The position numbers and the translations under genes were made by a program. Shown one piece after another: positions 50,869-58,757 of a DNA stretch of 64,000 nt. Position 1 is the stretch's first letter; every line of letters starts with the position of its first letter. The notes under the pieces were generated by a model. That model saw only the letters and a program-made list of their open reading frames with translations. It ran no database searches and was not told the origin of the DNA. The DNA is taken from NCBI RefSeq assembly GCF_039543545.1, contig NZ_BAABJY010000001.1, positions 1,054,001 through 1,118,000 on the forward strand, read 5' to 3'. Origin of the DNA: Luteimonas vadosa (lineage in GTDB: Bacteria; Pseudomonadota; Gammaproteobacteria; Xanthomonadales; Xanthomonadaceae).

Positions 50869-51294
50869 CTAGCGGGGCAGGGTGGGTCGCGGCAACGCGC
50901 GCGCGACCTGCGATCCCAACAGCAGCGCGGCGACGAACACGAGCGCTTCCAGGGTGCCGTGCGCGAGGTTGGCGAGCGCGGGACCGGGGCAATAGCCGGC
51001 GATGCCCCAGCCGATGCCGAACAGCGCGCTACCACCGACCAGCCGCGCGTCGATGCGCGAGCCCGGCGTCGTGGGCAGCGCATCCCCGCACGCGCTGCGA
51101 CCGCGACGCCGCACCCAGGCGAATCCCGGCACCGTCACCAGCAGGGCGCCACCCATGACCAGTGCCAGCGATGGATCCCAGTGCCCGGCCACGTCGAGGA
51201 AGTTCAGCACCTTGTCCGGGTTCGTCATCCCGGAGACGGCCAGCCCGAGGCCGAACAGCGCGCCTGCCGCCAACGCGAATGCCGACCGTTTCAT
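50869..51294 (-). CDS. YeeE/YedE-type half transporter, second half
   Basis: 141 aa with four hydrophobic segments. 'AGALFGLGLAVSGMTNPDKVL' resembles the Gly-rich motif and the conserved Cys is in 'AGYCPGPALANL' of the YeeE/YedE family (DUF6691 type). This family takes up thiosulfate-like compounds in E. coli (YeeE/TsuA). The start overlaps the stop of the upstream half (ATGA), so the two halves probably form one transporter. Confidence 0.87.
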   Translation of the reverse strand: MKRSAFALAAGALFGLGLAVSGMTNPDKVLNFLDVAGHWDPSLALVMGGALLVTVPGFAWVRRRGRSACGDALPTTPGSRIDARLVGGSALFGIGWGIAGYCPGPALANLAHGTLEALVFVAALLLGSQVARALPRPTLPR

Positions 51295-51716
51295 GGCAGC
51301 CACCCCAGGGCATGGCGCAGCACGTAGACGGTCGCCGCGGCCGAGCCCATGAACACCGGGACGGCCACCAGCGATCGCCCCGACCAGCGCGCCAGGCCGC
51401 AAACGCCGTGCCCGCTGGTGCAGCCATTGCCGATGCGGGTACCGGCGCCGACGAGCAGGCCGGCCACCGCCAGCCATCCGGCCGGGAATCCCGTGCGAGC
51501 CGGCGCGCCGGACCAGGCGAACCAGAGCCCCGCGGCAGCGACGAGTCCCACCAGGAAGGCGATCCGCCAGCCGCGACCTTCGCGCTGTTCGATCGCGGCA
51601 GTGAGCACGCCGCTTACCCCGGCGATGCGGCCGAGCGACCACAGCAACAGGGTGGCGGCGACGCCGATCAAGACGCCGCCGATGAGCGCACTGGCCGGCG
51701 TGAACTCGGTCGGCAT
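51291..51716 (-). CDS. YeeE/YedE-type half transporter, first half
   Basis: 141 aa, four hydrophobic segments. 'LIGGVLIGVAATLLLWSLGR' at the N-terminus and 'GTRIGNGCTSGHGVCGLARW' (with two Cys) are the YeeE/YedE signature. Identical length to its partner downstream. It lies 57 bp after the persulfide dioxygenase-like gene. Confidence 0.88.
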   Translation of the reverse strand: MPTEFTPASALIGGVLIGVAATLLLWSLGRIAGVSGVLTAAIEQREGRGWRIAFLVGLVAAAGLWFAWSGAPARTGFPAGWLAVAGLLVGAGTRIGNGCTSGHGVCGLARWSGRSLVAVPVFMGSAAATVYVLRHALGWLP

Positions 51717-51773
51717 CGGGTCAGTACCTCGCCGACGGGTCGGGAAGACGCCGGCACCATGGAGCGGCGTGCC

Positions 51774-52637
51774 TCACAGCTGATCCAGCGGGATCTTGAG
51801 GTAGCGCACGCCATTGTCCTCGGACGCGGGCAGCGCCCCGGCCCGGATGTTGGTCTGCACGGAAGGGATGATCAGCGTCGGCATGGCGAGCGTCGCGTCC
51901 CGTGCTTCGCGCATGGCGATGAATTCCGCCTCCGTGGTCCCGCTCCCGACATGGATGTTGGCGCGCTTCTGCTCGGCGATGGTGGTTTCGCAGGCGACCT
52001 CCCTGCCACCCGGCGCGTAGTCGTGGCAGACGAAGACCCGTGTCTCGTCCGGCAGGTCGAACAGGCGCTGGATCGAGCGGAACAGCGTGGCCGCGCTGCC
52101 GCCGGGGAAATCGCAGCGCGCGGTGCCGCCGTCGGGCATGAACAGCGAATCGCCGGTGAACAGCGCATCGCCCACCAGGTAGGCATTGCTGTCGCTGGTG
52201 TGGCCGGGGACGGGGATCACCCGCGCCTGGAGCGCACCGATCGCGAACGTCTCCTCCGCTGCGAACAGATGGTCGAACTGCGACCCGTCGACCGGGAAGT
52301 GTTCGCCGAGGTTGAAGATCGGCCGAAACGTCTTCTGAACGTCGCGGATCCCTTCGCCGATCGCCAGCCGCGCGTCCGGCAGGTGCGTCTTCAGCCAGTG
52401 CCCCGCGCTGAGGTGGTCGGCGTGGGCATGGGTCTCGAGGATCCATCGGACCTCCAGCCCATGCTCGTGGACGAACCGGAGCAAGGCCTCCGCGGCGGTC
52501 GTGGCGGTCCGCCCTGAGGCCCCGTCGAAATCCAGCACGGGGTCGATCATCGCCGCGACCTTGCCCGCCGGCTCGACGACCACGTAGCTCCAGGTGTTGC
52601 TGCCGGCATGGAAGAACGGATGGACGCACGGGCGCAT
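51774..52637 (-). CDS. blh: MBL-fold persulfide dioxygenase-like hydrolase (Blh type)
   Basis: 287 aa. The metallo-beta-lactamase fold has 'ILETHAHADHLSAGHWLK' (His70, His72, Asp74, His75), His146 in 'PVPGHTSDS', Asp163 in 'FTGDSLF' and His205 in 'VCHDY'. 'GGTARCDFPGGSA' matches the GRTDFQGG element of ETHE1/persulfide dioxygenases. Such enzymes oxidise glutathione persulfide. In Agrobacterium and Xylella the homologue Blh is controlled by BigR and detoxifies hydrogen sulfide. Here it is divergent from a BigR-type gene with 69 bp between the starts. ATG 52637 is used. Confidence 0.92.
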   Translation of the reverse strand: MRPCVHPFFHAGSNTWSYVVVEPAGKVAAMIDPVLDFDGASGRTATTAAEALLRFVHEHGLEVRWILETHAHADHLSAGHWLKTHLPDARLAIGEGIRDVQKTFRPIFNLGEHFPVDGSQFDHLFAAEETFAIGALQARVIPVPGHTSDSNAYLVGDALFTGDSLFMPDGGTARCDFPGGSAATLFRSIQRLFDLPDETRVFVCHDYAPGGREVACETTIAEQKRANIHVGSGTTEAEFIAMREARDATLAMPTLIIPSVQTNIRAGALPASEDNGVRYLKIPLDQL

Positions 52638-52669
52638 GGATGCAACCTGGCAGCGGGTTTCCGGGCATG

Positions 52670-52694
52670 ATATTAGTATTTGCTAAATTAGCAA
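52670..52694. promoter_or_regulatory. BigR-type operator between blh and bigR
   Basis: TTGCTAA-A-TTAGCAA (52680-52694) is a perfect 7-bp inverted repeat. A further half ATATTAG (52670-52676) lies upstream, and with CTAA it forms TTAG-N6-CTAA. The stretch is A/T-rich in very GC-rich DNA and centred between two divergent genes. AT-rich palindromes are the known sites of BigR-type repressors. Confidence 0.75.
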
Positions 52695-52705
52695 CACTCC
52701 CTACA

Positions 52706-53074
52706 ATGCCGACCTCGCCTCCCGTCACGACGCCTGCCTTGCCTCCTCCCGTCCACGCCCCCCTGCCCACCATCGATTCCGCCGACATGCACGTGCATGC
52801 CGCCGACGCTGCGGCCTTGTTGCGGTCGATGGCCAACGAGCAACGCCTGCTGGTCCTGTGCCACCTGGTCGAAGGCGAGCTGGCGGTCGGTGCCTTGCAC
52901 GCACGCATGGCCTTGTCGCAATCGGCGCTGTCGCAGCACCTTGCGGTCCTGCGCGCGGCCGGGTTGGTGCAGGCGCGGCGCGCCGGCCAGCAGGTGTTCT
53001 ATTCCCTGGCCCCGGGGCCCGGCCGGCAGGTCATGGAGACCTTGCACGCCGTCTACTGCGCGGAGCCGGCATGA
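52706..53074 (+). CDS. bigR: ArsR-family BigR/SqrR-like persulfide-sensing repressor
   Basis: 122 aa. The winged helix reads 'AALLRSMANEQRLLVLCHLV' then the recognition helix 'MALSQSALSQHLAVLRAAGL'. Cys52 and Cys118 are 66 residues apart, the same separation as Cys42-Cys108 of BigR; these form a disulfide or trisulfide on persulfide exposure and release DNA. No metal-binding ArsR motif is seen. The N-terminus is a Pro/Thr-rich tail. ATG 52706 places the palindrome just upstream; an in-frame ATG at 52784 would give a shorter form without the tail. Confidence 0.9.
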   Translation: MPTSPPVTTPALPPPVHAPLPTIDSADMHVHAADAAALLRSMANEQRLLVLCHLVEGELAVGALHARMALSQSALSQHLAVLRAAGLVQARRAGQQVFYSLAPGPGRQVMETLHAVYCAEPA

Positions 53075-53664
53075 ACACGGCGGGATGGCTGCGCGTTACG
53101 ACGCTTGCCATCGTCGGGGTGGCCGCCGGATGCGCGGCGACGCCCGCTCCCCGCCCCGGACAGGGGTCGGCCGCGCAATCGCTTTCACCTCCTTCTGCTT
53201 CCACGGATGCCGACATGACCCTTGCCGCGCTGATCCCCGGGCTCAGGGAGCCCAGTCCCCGCTTGCTGACCGGCGGCCAGCCCGAGCCAGCCGCATGGCA
53301 CCGCGCCCGCACGCAGGGCGTGACCACCGTGATCAACCTGCGCACCGACGCCGAGCTCGGCGACCGAGACGAATCGGGCGAAGTGGAACGCGCTGGCCTG
53401 GTCTACCGCCACCTGCCGGTGGACGGCGCCGGTGCGATCACCAAAGACAATGCCCGCACGCTGTGGCAGTGGCTCCAGGAGGCGGAAGGTACCGTGCTGG
53501 TGCATTGCGGTTCCGGCAACCGGGTCGGTGCCTTGCTGGCCGTGGCCGCGGCCATCGAGGGGGGGATGGCTCCCGAGGCGGCCATCCGCTATGGCCAGTC
53601 GGCCGGGCTGGGGAGCGCCGAGGCCAGGGTGCGGGAAGTCCTGGGTGTCGCGGGCGGGCCTTGA
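53071..53664 (+). CDS. exported DUF442-like phosphatase-fold lipoprotein
   Basis: 197 aa. Signal peptide ending at 'VAAGC' (Cys21 as lipid anchor). 'LLTGGQP' and 'VTTVINLRTDAELGD' are typical of the DUF442 (beta-lactamase-hydrolase-like phosphatase) family. The P-loop HCGSGNRVG (Cys146, Arg151) is a complete CX5R-like site. In BigR regulons a DUF442 domain is fused to Blh; here it is a separate, apparently periplasmic protein. Its ATG overlaps the bigR stop, so it should follow the same regulation. Activity is inferred. Confidence 0.87.
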   Translation: MNTAGWLRVTTLAIVGVAAGCAATPAPRPGQGSAAQSLSPPSASTDADMTLAALIPGLREPSPRLLTGGQPEPAAWHRARTQGVTTVINLRTDAELGDRDESGEVERAGLVYRHLPVDGAGAITKDNARTLWQWLQEAEGTVLVHCGSGNRVGALLAVAAAIEGGMAPEAAIRYGQSAGLGSAEARVREVLGVAGGP

Positions 53665-53665
53665 G

Positions 53666-54481
53666 TCAGTTGCCCAAGGCGTGGTTCAGCAGCGCGGCAA
53701 GGCGACTGCCCGCCTGGCGCAGGCGGCGCTCGGCCGTCGGACGGTGCTTGGCAAGGTAAGCGTCGCCGACCACCCGCTCCCGCGGATAGACGCCCGGCTG
53801 GTCGACGAGACGGCAGGATTCCAGCGCCCAGTCCACCGCCGGCGTGGTCGATGCCAGCGTCGGGTCGCGTGGCGCGGGGAGGCGGCGCAGCACGCTGGCG
53901 TAGGCGTCTGGCTCCAGTCGTCTGCTGCCGACCAGGTTGCGATCCCAGACCGCATGCAGGTTGCTGCCCCGTCCACCGATATTGACCTGGAAGTCGTTGC
54001 CGCCCTTGTCGCGGCGCGGGCTGGCGTGCAGGGGCTGGTGCACGTCGCCGACGAAGTGCACCAGGAACTTGAGGGCGTCGCGGCGCTCGGCCAATGGCCG
54101 CTTGCGGTCGGACAGGGCGAGGAAACTGCGGTTGATCGCACCGATGACGCAATCATTGTCGCGGCAGTCGCGCGACGGGTCGAATCGGCAGCCGCGATCG
54201 CCGAAATTGACGTAATGCCAGGCTGCCGTGGCCTTGCCGCGGACCGGATCCTCGTCCCGGAGCGTGTCGGCCCAGCCACTGATGCCGGCCAGGGTCGGGT
54301 CGGGCTCGCCGGCCAGCAGGCGCGCCACTTCGGCGCGCGCCGGTTGCCGGAGTTCCGCCTCCGCGAGGTGGCCGACGATGCGGTGCCCGTCCCGGCTCCA
54401 GGCCGCGGCCGGTGGCGGAAACAGGGAGGACAGGGCGGCGAGCAGCACGGCCAGGGCCGAGAAAGCAGGGTGAAGAGACAT
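53666..54481 (-). CDS. S1/P1 nuclease family protein
   Basis: 271 aa secreted zinc nuclease. Signal peptide with cleavage after 'PPPAAA', which leaves Trp28 as first residue, the Trp that binds zinc in P1 nuclease. 'WSRDGHRIVGHLAE', 'LKFLVHFVGDVHQPLHA' and 'GGNDFQVNI' provide the conserved zinc ligands. It cleaves single-stranded nucleic acid and probably supplies phosphate or nucleosides. It is convergent with the DUF442-like gene (1 bp apart). Confidence 0.93.
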   Translation of the reverse strand: MSLHPAFSALAVLLAALSSLFPPPAAAWSRDGHRIVGHLAEAELRQPARAEVARLLAGEPDPTLAGISGWADTLRDEDPVRGKATAAWHYVNFGDRGCRFDPSRDCRDNDCVIGAINRSFLALSDRKRPLAERRDALKFLVHFVGDVHQPLHASPRRDKGGNDFQVNIGGRGSNLHAVWDRNLVGSRRLEPDAYASVLRRLPAPRDPTLASTTPAVDWALESCRLVDQPGVYPRERVVGDAYLAKHRPTAERRLRQAGSRLAALLNHALGN

Positions 54482-54512
54482 GGCATGGCTAGGGGGCGGC
54501 GGCGGATGCGGC

Positions 54513-54518
54513 TAAAAT
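54513..54518 (+). promoter_or_regulatory. candidate -10 box for gap
   Basis: TAAAAT, 38 bp before the gap start, in an otherwise GC-rich stretch. No matching -35. Confidence 0.4.
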
Positions 54519-54556
54519 ACCGAGCTTTCCATCAATAGTCCCGGCAGGAGCATGGC

Positions 54557-55561
54557 ATGGCGATCAAGGTAGGCATCAACGGCTTCGGCCGCATCGGGCG
54601 CAACGTGTTGCGCGCGGCAGTGGCCAATTTCGGGGACGACATCGAAATCGTCGCCATCAACGACCTGCTTGAGCCCGACTACCTCGCCTACATGCTCAAG
54701 TACGACTCCGTGCACGGCCGCTTCGACGGCGAGGTGTCGGTGGACGGTGGCGACCTGGTCGTCAACGGCGGCAGGATCCGCCTGACGCAGGAGCGCGATC
54801 CGGCCAACCTGAAATGGGACGAGGTCGGCGCCGAGGTGGTGATCGAATCCACCGGCCTGTTCCTGACCAAGGAAACCTGCCAGAAGCACCTCGATGCGGG
54901 CGCGAAGAAGGTCATCCAGTCGGCCCCGAGCAAGGACGACACGCCGATGTTCGTCTACGGCGTCAACCACGAGAAGTACGCCGGCGAGGCCATCGTCAGC
55001 AACGCCAGCTGCACCACCAACTGCCTGGCGCCGCTGGCCAAGGTGCTCAACGACAAGTGGGGCATCAAGCGTGGCCTGATGACGACCGTGCACGCGGCCA
55101 CCGCGACCCAGAAGACCGTCGATGGCCCCAGCATGAAGGACTGGCGCGGCGGCCGCGGCATCCTCGAGAACATCATCCCGTCGTCCACCGGCGCGGCCAA
55201 GGCGGTCGGCAAGGTGCTGCCGGCACTGAACGGCAAGCTCACCGGCATGGCCTTCCGCGTGCCGACCTCCGACGTCTCGGTCGTCGACCTGACCGTCGAG
55301 CTGGACAGCCCGGCCAGCTACGAGGAGATCTGCGCCGAGATGAAGGCGCAGTCCGAAGGCGCGCTCAAGGGCATCCTCGGCTACACCGAGGACAAGGTGG
55401 TCGCCACCGACTTCCGCGGCGACGCGCGCACATCGATCTTCGACGCCGAGGCCGGCATCGCGCTCGACCCCACCTTCGTCAAGCTGGTCAGCTGGTACGA
55501 CAACGAGTGGGGCTATTCCAACAAGTGCCTGGAGCTGGCGCGGGTCGTGGCGGCGCGGTAA
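54557..55561 (+). CDS. gap: glyceraldehyde-3-phosphate dehydrogenase
   Basis: 334 aa. N-terminal NAD fold 'VGINGFGRIGRNVLRAAV', the catalytic Cys in 'SNASCTTNCLAPLAK' (near residue 153) and His in 'MTTVHAATATQ' (near 180), ending 'WYDNEWGYSNKCLELARV'. Start ATG 54557 follows GCAGGAGC, a good Shine-Dalgarno. Residue after the Rossmann motif is 'AINDL', pointing to NAD use. The 171 bp to the next gene hold nothing I can identify. Confidence 0.97.
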   Translation: MAIKVGINGFGRIGRNVLRAAVANFGDDIEIVAINDLLEPDYLAYMLKYDSVHGRFDGEVSVDGGDLVVNGGRIRLTQERDPANLKWDEVGAEVVIESTGLFLTKETCQKHLDAGAKKVIQSAPSKDDTPMFVYGVNHEKYAGEAIVSNASCTTNCLAPLAKVLNDKWGIKRGLMTTVHAATATQKTVDGPSMKDWRGGRGILENIIPSSTGAAKAVGKVLPALNGKLTGMAFRVPTSDVSVVDLTVELDSPASYEEICAEMKAQSEGALKGILGYTEDKVVATDFRGDARTSIFDAEAGIALDPTFVKLVSWYDNEWGYSNKCLELARVVAAR

Positions 55562-55732
55562 GCCGAACCGGGATCCCGATACCTCGCACGCCGTGCTCGG
55601 GCCGCGGATCGCTCTGGCCGTGCCACCGCGGGAGCCCGGCGTCGCTCCGGGTCGTGACCCCCGTTCGGGGCCATCCTCCCGCGCCGGTGCCGATGGGTAA
55701 GCTACGTCCATGTCGTCGCCCACAATCCTCTG

Positions 55733-57439
55733 ATGTCCGGCGCTCTCGCAGGCCCCTGGTCGCTGCAGCGCGCCTTCGCGCGCTTGCTGCTGATCGCAGC
55801 GCTGCTGCCCGCGCTGGCGTTCGGCGCGGCGACGCTTGTCAGCGATTACCTCGCGGAGCGACGGGAACTGACCGAGCGCCTGGAGACCTCGACGCGCCTC
55901 ACCGCCGCGAACATCGACAGCTTCCTGGACAACCAGCTGGCCGGCGTGGCGCTGCTCGCGGACGCCAGGTCGGTGCGCGCCGAAGATTGGGACACGGACC
56001 TGGCGCGCCTCATGGAACGTTTCCCGAGCCTGCTGACGGCACTGGTGACCGACGCCGACGCGGAGGTCATCGCGGCCCGGACGCGCGAAGGCCCCGCGCG
56101 GATCGTGCTGGGCAACGTTGCCGATCGCGAGTACTTCCGCGTCCCCAGCCGGACCCTGCAGCCGCACGTCTCCCATGCCTTCCGCGGACGCGGCATGGGC
56201 AGCGATGCCCTGATCGCGGTTTCGGCGCCGCTCCGGCGCGGCGGCCGCTTCGATGGGGTCGTCGAAGGCTCCATCCTGGTCGACAGCTTCACGCATTCCC
56301 TCAACGATGCCTTCGTCGAGCGCGGCTACGAACGCGTGCTGCTCGACGGCGAGGGGCGCGTGGTGAGTGCCACGCCTGGCATGGGCGTGGACTTCCTCGA
56401 CCGGGTCGATGTCGCGCGGCGGTTCGCACCGGCGCCGGATGGTGGCGTGGTCTTTCGGCGCGACGTCCTCGCCGACGGCGGCAGCGGGTTCGTGGCGACC
56501 GCGAACATGCACCATGGCTGGAGCCAGGTCGTGGTCCTGCGGCAACCTCCGCTGTTGCAGGCGGTGACGCCTCGGGTCCTCATGCTGACGGGCGTGCTCC
56601 TGCTCGTCACGCTCGGGGTCGTCGTGGCGGTCTGGTGGCAGATGAAGCAGCTCTCCCGCGGCACCGGGGACCTGTTGGTGACGCTGGAACGATTCGCGCT
56701 GGGGACCCGGACCGAACCCGTGCGGGACGATTCCAAGGTTCCGGTGGAACTGCAGCCCCTCGCCAAGGCCATCGACGATCTCGCGGCGCGCCTGAATGCC
56801 GCCTACGCCGACCTGAACGAGTCGCTGGAAACGCAACGCGGCCTCGCCGGCTCGCTGCGCACCGAAGTGACCTCGCGCGAGCAGCAGATCGCAGCGCAGA
56901 CGGAGCAGCTCCGCAACGCGGTGGCCGAGCTCGACCGGCGCACCCGCACCGACGCCTTGACCGGCTGCCTCAACGTCCGTGGCCTGGACCATTGGTTGTC
57001 CGCGCTGTGGCCGGGCCTCGGCGAGGCCGGGTGGCCGTTGGCGCTGCTGGCGATGGACATCGATGCGTTCAAGGCCTTCAACGATCGTTACGGCCATCCG
57101 GCCGGCGACGTGGCACTCAAGCGCGTCGTAGGCGCGGCACGCGGGGCGATTCGCGGCGAACACGACGCCATCGCGCGCATCGGCGGGGAGGAATTCCTGG
57201 TGCTGCTGCCCGGTGCCGGGCATGATCGCGCCACCGAGGTGGCCGAACGCATTCGCGAGGCGGTCCAGGCCGCGGGCATCCCGCACGAGGACGCTCCGGG
57301 TGGACGGCTCACGGTGAGCGTGGGCATCGCCATCCACGGGCGCGACGGTGATGCGCCGTCGGTCCAGGCGGCGATCGAGCGTGCCGACCAGGCCCTTTAT
57401 CGCGCCAAGGCCGCAGGTCGCAACCAGGTGGCAGACTGA
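55733..57439 (+). CDS. dCache-type membrane diguanylate cyclase
   Basis: 568 aa. Transmembrane helix (about 16-38), an extracytoplasmic Cache domain (about 45-275) with 'NVADREYFRV', a second helix (about 278-300), a HAMP/coiled region (about 300-395) and a C-terminal GGDEF domain (about 400-560). The active motif is GGEEF in 'ARIGGEEFLVLL'. At the inhibitory position the RxxD motif is missing (GEHD instead), so product inhibition may be absent. The Cache domain senses a small extracellular ligand. It sits between gap and pgk, on the same strand, 80 bp before pgk. Confidence 0.92.
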   Translation: MSGALAGPWSLQRAFARLLLIAALLPALAFGAATLVSDYLAERRELTERLETSTRLTAANIDSFLDNQLAGVALLADARSVRAEDWDTDLARLMERFPSLLTALVTDADAEVIAARTREGPARIVLGNVADREYFRVPSRTLQPHVSHAFRGRGMGSDALIAVSAPLRRGGRFDGVVEGSILVDSFTHSLNDAFVERGYERVLLDGEGRVVSATPGMGVDFLDRVDVARRFAPAPDGGVVFRRDVLADGGSGFVATANMHHGWSQVVVLRQPPLLQAVTPRVLMLTGVLLLVTLGVVVAVWWQMKQLSRGTGDLLVTLERFALGTRTEPVRDDSKVPVELQPLAKAIDDLAARLNAAYADLNESLETQRGLAGSLRTEVTSREQQIAAQTEQLRNAVAELDRRTRTDALTGCLNVRGLDHWLSALWPGLGEAGWPLALLAMDIDAFKAFNDRYGHPAGDVALKRVVGAARGAIRGEHDAIARIGGEEFLVLLPGAGHDRATEVAERIREAVQAAGIPHEDAPGGRLTVSVGIAIHGRDGDAPSVQAAIERADQALYRAKAAGRNQVAD

Positions 57440-57519
57440 CCCAGAACGCGCGCGCGGCGCGGCGCGACGCGCGCCTGCGGGCGACGCAACGAAACGATGA
57501 CAACCCTGGAGCGCGATGC

Positions 57520-58692
57520 ATGACGATTCAACGGATGACCGACCTCGACCTGGCAGGCAAGCGCGTGCTGGTCCGGCAGGACCTCAACGTCCCGGTCGAA
57601 GCGGGCCGGGTGACTTCGGACCAGCGCCTGCTGGCCTCGTTGCCGACCTTGCGGCGTGCACTGGATGCCGGTGCGGCGGTGATGGTGATGTCCCACCTCG
57701 GCCGGCCGGAGGAAGGCCGCTGGAGCGAAGCCGATTCGCTGCTTCCGGTCGCGCGCCGGTTGTCGGAATTGCTTGAGCGCGACGTGCCGCTGGTGCGCGA
57801 CTACCTCGACAGCGTGGAGATCGCGCCGGGCGAACTCGTGCTGCTGGAGAACTGCCGCATGAACCCGGGCGAGAAGGCCGACGACGAGGCGCTGGCCCGG
57901 CGGTATGCCGCGCTGTGCGACGTGTTCGTGATGGACGCATTCGGCACCGCGCATCGCGCGCAGGCCTCCACGCACGGGGTGGTCCGCCATGCCGCCGTGG
58001 CCGCCGGCGGCCCCTTGCTGATGGCCGAACTCGATGCGCTGGGCAAGGCGCTGCAGGATCCGGCGCGGCCGCTGCTGGCGATCGTGGGAGGCAGCAAGGT
58101 CAGCACCAAGCTGGAACTGCTGTCGTCGCTGGTGGGCAAGGTCGACCAGCTGATCGTCGGCGGCGGCATCGCCAACACCTTCATCGCCGCGCTGGGGCAT
58201 GGCGTCGGCAAATCCTTGCACGAGCCGGATCTGGTCGAGACGGCAAGGAAGATCATGGACGACGCCCGTGCACGCGGCGCCGAGATCCCGATGCCCGTCG
58301 ACGTCGTGGTGGCGCCTGCGTTCAGCGCCGATGCGCCCGCCACGACCAAGGCCGTCGAAGACGTGGGCGCGGACGACATGATCCTGGACATCGGCCCCGC
58401 GACCGCCGCGCGCTACGCAGCGCTGGTGGCCAGCGCCGGCACGGTGGTCTGGAACGGACCGGTCGGCGTGTTCGAGTTCGACGCCTTCGGCAAGGGCACC
58501 GAAACCCTGGCGCGGGCGATCGCGGATTCGGCGGCGTTCTCGATCGCCGGCGGCGGTGACACCCTGGCCGCGGTCGACAAGTACGGCATCGCCGACGACA
58601 TCGGCTACATCTCGACCGGCGGCGGGGCGTTCCTGGAATTCCTGGAGGGAAAGACCCTGCCGGCGGTGGCGGCGCTCGACGCGCGCGGGTGA
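57520..58692 (+). CDS. pgk: phosphoglycerate kinase
   Basis: 390 aa. 'KRVLVRQDLNVPVEAGRV', 'MSHLGRPEEG', 'LLENCRMNPGEKADD' and 'AIVGGSKVSTKLELL' are the N-terminal 3PG-binding features, and 'TVVWNGPVGVFEFDAFGKGT' and 'IAGGGDTLAAV' the ATP-binding half. GGAG lies 9 bases before ATG 57520. The usual GFGT/VNDAFGTAHRA region is 'VMDAFGTAHRAQAS'. Confidence 0.97.
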   Translation: MTIQRMTDLDLAGKRVLVRQDLNVPVEAGRVTSDQRLLASLPTLRRALDAGAAVMVMSHLGRPEEGRWSEADSLLPVARRLSELLERDVPLVRDYLDSVEIAPGELVLLENCRMNPGEKADDEALARRYAALCDVFVMDAFGTAHRAQASTHGVVRHAAVAAGGPLLMAELDALGKALQDPARPLLAIVGGSKVSTKLELLSSLVGKVDQLIVGGGIANTFIAALGHGVGKSLHEPDLVETARKIMDDARARGAEIPMPVDVVVAPAFSADAPATTKAVEDVGADDMILDIGPATAARYAALVASAGTVVWNGPVGVFEFDAFGKGTETLARAIADSAAFSIAGGGDTLAAVDKYGIADDIGYISTGGGAFLEFLEGKTLPAVAALDARG

Positions 58693-58757
58693 GGGCAGGC
58701 GGGCCTCGGCCCAGCGTGACGTCCTAGTTCTTCGGCAATCGGAATGGGTGGGCGCAC

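Noticed and set aside
53666..54481. S1/P1 nuclease as part of a defence system
   Set aside because: It has a signal peptide and zinc ligands of secreted scavenging nucleases, and no defence-type partner gene is adjacent.
54512..57337. A 941-codon antisense frame opposite gap and the diguanylate cyclase
   Set aside because: Same codon-bias effect; the sense genes have clear families and catalytic motifs.
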